A stretch of DNA of 64,000 nt from Aquimarina atlantica. Lineage in GTDB: Bacteria > Bacteroidota > Bacteroidia > Flavobacteriales > Flavobacteriaceae. A model generated the notes under the pieces. That model ran no database searches, was not told where the DNA came from, and was given only the letters and a program-made list of their open reading frames with translations. The position numbers were made by a program, and so were the translations under genes. Below, piece after piece: positions 61,799-64,000 of this stretch (position 1 is its first letter; every line of letters begins with the position of its first letter). The stretch spans positions 248,001-312,000 of the forward strand of contig NZ_AQRA01000003.1 of NCBI RefSeq assembly GCF_000626715.1, in the 5' to 3' direction.

Positions 61799-62425
61799 AT
61801 GAGTTTAACAGAAAAAGAAATAGAAAATTTAAACAAATCTCTAAGGGATAAAACACCTTTAGAAATTGCACAATGGGCGGTTTTAAATGCGAAAACTCCA
61901 GTTGTAACTACTAATTTTAGGCCATATGAGGTCGCAATTCTTAATGTTTGCTCAAAAGCATTATCCGATATTCCGGTAATATGGTGTGACTCTGGATACA
62001 ATACACCAAACACTTACAGACATGCAGAAGAGGTTATTGATATGCTTGGGCTGAATATTAAATTATATGTGCCTAAACAGACCACAGCACATAGGGATGT
62101 AACTATGGGGATTCCTGATATTGATGATCCCAAACACAAAATTTTTACAGAACAAGTAAAATTAGAACCATTTAGAAGAGCAATGTCTGATTTTACTCCC
62201 GATGTTTGGTTTACAAACCTTAGAAAAGGACAAACGGCACTTAGAGATTCGCTGGATATTGTAAGTATGGGGAAAGATGGAATTTTAAAAGTAAGCCCGT
62301 TTTACTATTACAATGATGAAGAGTTAGATGTGTATTTAGAAGAACACAAATTACCTAACGAATTTAAATATTTTGATCCAACTAAAGTGTTGGAAAATAG
62401 AGAGTGTGGGTTACATACTAACTAA
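61799..62425 (+). CDS. cysH: Phosphoadenosine phosphosulfate reductase
   Basis: 208 aa. PAPS reductase fold: PVVTTNFRPYEVAILNVCSK, IPVIWCDSGYNTPNTYRHAEEV, WFTNLRKGQTALRDSLDIVS and the C-terminal catalytic ECGLH. The CC...CxxC iron-sulfur cysteines of APS reductases are not seen, so it looks PAPS-type. No APS kinase gene (cysC) is in the window; it may lie beyond the right edge or be fused to CysN. Confidence 0.93.
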   Translation: MSLTEKEIENLNKSLRDKTPLEIAQWAVLNAKTPVVTTNFRPYEVAILNVCSKALSDIPVIWCDSGYNTPNTYRHAEEVIDMLGLNIKLYVPKQTTAHRDVTMGIPDIDDPKHKIFTEQVKLEPFRRAMSDFTPDVWFTNLRKGQTALRDSLDIVSMGKDGILKVSPFYYYNDEELDVYLEEHKLPNEFKYFDPTKVLENRECGLHTN

Positions 62426-62446
62426 TAAATTACGAAAAAGATAAGA

Positions 62447-63406
62447 ATGGAAATACTAGAAAAGAAAATAGAACAATTAGAAGGGACAGCAGGTAATCTG
62501 GCTGGAGCATCTGTTCTTAAGGTAAATCCTTTGGAGAGTGAAGCAATTTATATTTTTAGAGAAGTAGTGGCACAGTTTGAAAAACCAGTATTACTTTTTT
62601 CTGGAGGAAAAGACTCTATTACTTTAGTTCGATTGGCTCAAAAAGCATTTTATCCCGGAAAAATTCCTTTCCCTTTACTACATATTGATACGGGACATAA
62701 TTTTCCCGAAACTATAGAATTTAGAGATCGATTAGTTAAAGAATTAGGAGTAGAACTTATTGTTCGTAATGTTCAGGATTCTATTGATCAAGGTAAGGTT
62801 ATAGAAGAAAAAGGAAAATATGCTAGCCGTAATAGTTTACAAACTACCACACTTTTGGATGCCCTGGAAGAATTTAAGTTTGATGCAGCTATCGGTGGAG
62901 CTCGTAGAGATGAAGAAAAGGCCAGAGCTAAAGAACGTATATTCTCTGTTAGAGATGATTTTGGTCAATGGGATGAGAAAAACCAACGCCCTGAGTTGTT
63001 TGATCACCTTAACGGAAAAATTGATTTAGGCCAAAATGTAAGAGTGTTTCCAATTAGCAACTGGACAGAATTAGATGTATGGAGTTATATCCAAAAAGAA
63101 GGAATCGAAATTCCGTCTATATATTTTGCTCATACCCGTAAAACATTTGTGAGAGATGGGATGATTTGGTCTGCAGAAGATGATGTGGTGTATAGAGAAG
63201 ATAATGAAGTGGTAGAAGAAAGAATGGTACGTTTTAGAACCGTTGGTGATATGTCATGTACCGCAGCTGTGCTTTCTGATGCAATCACTATAGATAAAGT
63301 AGTATCAGAGATCAGAGAATCTACAATTTCTGAACGAGGAGCTCGTATCGATGATAAACGATCAGAAGCTGCGATGGAAAAACGAAAACAACAAGGATAT
63401 TTCTAA
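62447..63406 (+). CDS. cysD: Sulfate adenylyltransferase subunit 2
   Basis: 319 aa. PP-loop ATPase LFSGGKDSITLVRLA, LLHIDTGHNFPETIEFRDRL, AIGGARRDEEKARAKERIFS, NWTELDVWSYIQKE and the C-terminal ERGARIDDKRSEAAMEKRKQQGYF in part. Makes APS with CysN, which starts 147 bases later. Slightly longer than E. coli CysD (302) at the N-terminus. Confidence 0.97.
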   Translation: MEILEKKIEQLEGTAGNLAGASVLKVNPLESEAIYIFREVVAQFEKPVLLFSGGKDSITLVRLAQKAFYPGKIPFPLLHIDTGHNFPETIEFRDRLVKELGVELIVRNVQDSIDQGKVIEEKGKYASRNSLQTTTLLDALEEFKFDAAIGGARRDEEKARAKERIFSVRDDFGQWDEKNQRPELFDHLNGKIDLGQNVRVFPISNWTELDVWSYIQKEGIEIPSIYFAHTRKTFVRDGMIWSAEDDVVYREDNEVVEERMVRFRTVGDMSCTAAVLSDAITIDKVVSEIRESTISERGARIDDKRSEAAMEKRKQQGYF

Positions 63407-63553
63407 AATTAATTTCAGGTTATTAGTTTTCTAATAATTAGTGAGAATATAAATTAAGGATCAAAATAATTGGTGATAGTATTTGTAAAGGAGTCTTTTA
63501 TAAGTCATAAAAATGACCTTTAATAAAAACTATTAACCATCAACCAAAATAAG

Positions 63554-64000
63554 ATGGATGTATTAAAAATAGCAACAGCAGGAAGTGTAGATGATGGTAA
63601 AAGTACCTTGATCGGTCGTATTTTATATGATACAAAATCATTAACGACAGATAAATTAGAAGCCATTGAAACCAGAAGTAAAGCTAACGGTTTTGATTAT
63701 TTAGATTTTTCGTTGGCTACAGATGGATTAGTAGCCGAACGTGAACAAGGAATTACTATTGATGTTGCTCATATCTACTTTTCGACAAAGACCAAAAGTT
63801 ATATTATAGCAGATACCCCTGGACATATCGAATATACCAGAAATATGGTTACAGGAGCATCGACATCACAAGCCTCTATCATTTTGGTAGATGCTCGTAA
63901 AGGTGTAATAGAACAAACCTATCGTCACTTTTTTATCAATAACCTGTTAAGAGTTAAAGATGTGATTGTAGCCGTTAACAAAATGGATTTGGTAGATTTT
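63554..64000 (+). CDS. cysN: Sulfate adenylyltransferase subunit 1, 3' end outside window
   Basis: First 149 residues of the EF-Tu-like GTPase: P-loop [15 protein letters not shown], switch [33 protein letters not shown], and NKMD. The gene is cut by the right edge. The GTPase drives APS formation with CysD. Whether an APS kinase domain is fused cannot be seen. Confidence 0.96.
   Translation, partial: MDVLKIATAGSVDDGKSTLIGRILYDTKSLTTDKLEAIETRSKANGFDYLDFSLATDGLVAEREQGITIDVAHIYFSTKTKSYIIADTPGHIEYTRNMVTGASTSQASIILVDARKGVIEQTYRHFFINNLLRVKDVIVAVNKMDLVDF

Overview
The window looks like a chromosomal stretch of a marine-type member of the Flavobacteriaceae (Bacteroidota), possibly Aquimarina-like; the genus is inference. 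The DNA is AT-rich. It carries a protein with a type IX secretion (T9SS) C-terminal sorting domain, a GLPGLI-family protein, carboxypeptidase-regulatory/TonB-type outer-membrane proteins, DUF5686, and many TAnnTTTG -7 promoter boxes typical of this phylum. Ribosome binding sites are weak throughout, so starts were chosen from signal peptides, family alignment and spacing. No tRNA, rRNA, insertion sequence, prophage or CRISPR array was seen.

Layout. 1-4.75 kb: a partial DUF5686 surface protein, pyruvate dehydrogenase E1 beta, and divergent etfBA behind a perfect 26-bp palindrome, then a bifunctional nuclease. 4.8-13.9 kb: nucleoside transporter, thymidylate synthase, a TonB-like protein, an ergothioneine operon (egtB-egtD-DUF427), a carbohydrate-binding-like mini protein, a class V aminotransferase, a membrane-anchored dihydrofolate reductase fusion and a fructosamine kinase-like protein. 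14-18.2 kb: a large T9SS protein with FG-GAP/VCBS repeats, a decayed beta-barrel fragment, a Flavo-1-like RNA and fabD. 18.3-24.4 kb: two tandem esterase+TPR proteins, a TPR protein, a LytTR two-component system and a LysE exporter. 24.6-32.3 kb: a small HTH protein, a phosphodiester glycosidase, an amidohydrolase, a BLUF blue-light sensor, and a CheB-CheR-PAS histidine kinase with its receiver. 32.7-39.6 kb: SNF2 helicase, DegT aminotransferase, Kdo transferase (TTG start), DUF2461 and a deoxynucleoside kinase. 39.8-48.2 kb: an OmpR/HisKA two-component system divergent from a GLPGLI protein and an outer-membrane barrel, followed by envelope proteins and a membrane acyltransferase, with a decayed barrel fragment behind it.

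48.3-51.4 kb is accessory: a fibronectin-type lipoprotein, DoxX, and two paralogous small secreted proteins ending in the same hexapeptide SRLSGW. 51.6-59.9 kb is a methionine block. metK is read leftward from a leader that fits SAM-II; rightward, a SAM-I riboswitch controls metY, metX and an aspartokinase-homoserine dehydrogenase, then come a second Flavo-1-like RNA, OsmC and a sulfhydrylase. 60-60.4 kb holds two tandem cysteine-rich leader peptides that resemble secreted microproteins or bacteriocins. 61.5-64 kb begins the sulfate assimilation operon (DUF2061, cysH, cysD, cysN) that would supply sulfide to the neighbouring methionine genes.

Most distinctive signals: the tandem six-cysteine peptides; the SRLSGW protein pair; a G/C-rich promoter element placed 21-22 nt before the -7 box of three small secreted-protein transcripts; two different SAM riboswitch classes back to back; a 10-bp-phased GTTAAC ladder before the GLPGLI gene, partly repeated near egtB; and two in-frame beta-barrel remnants.
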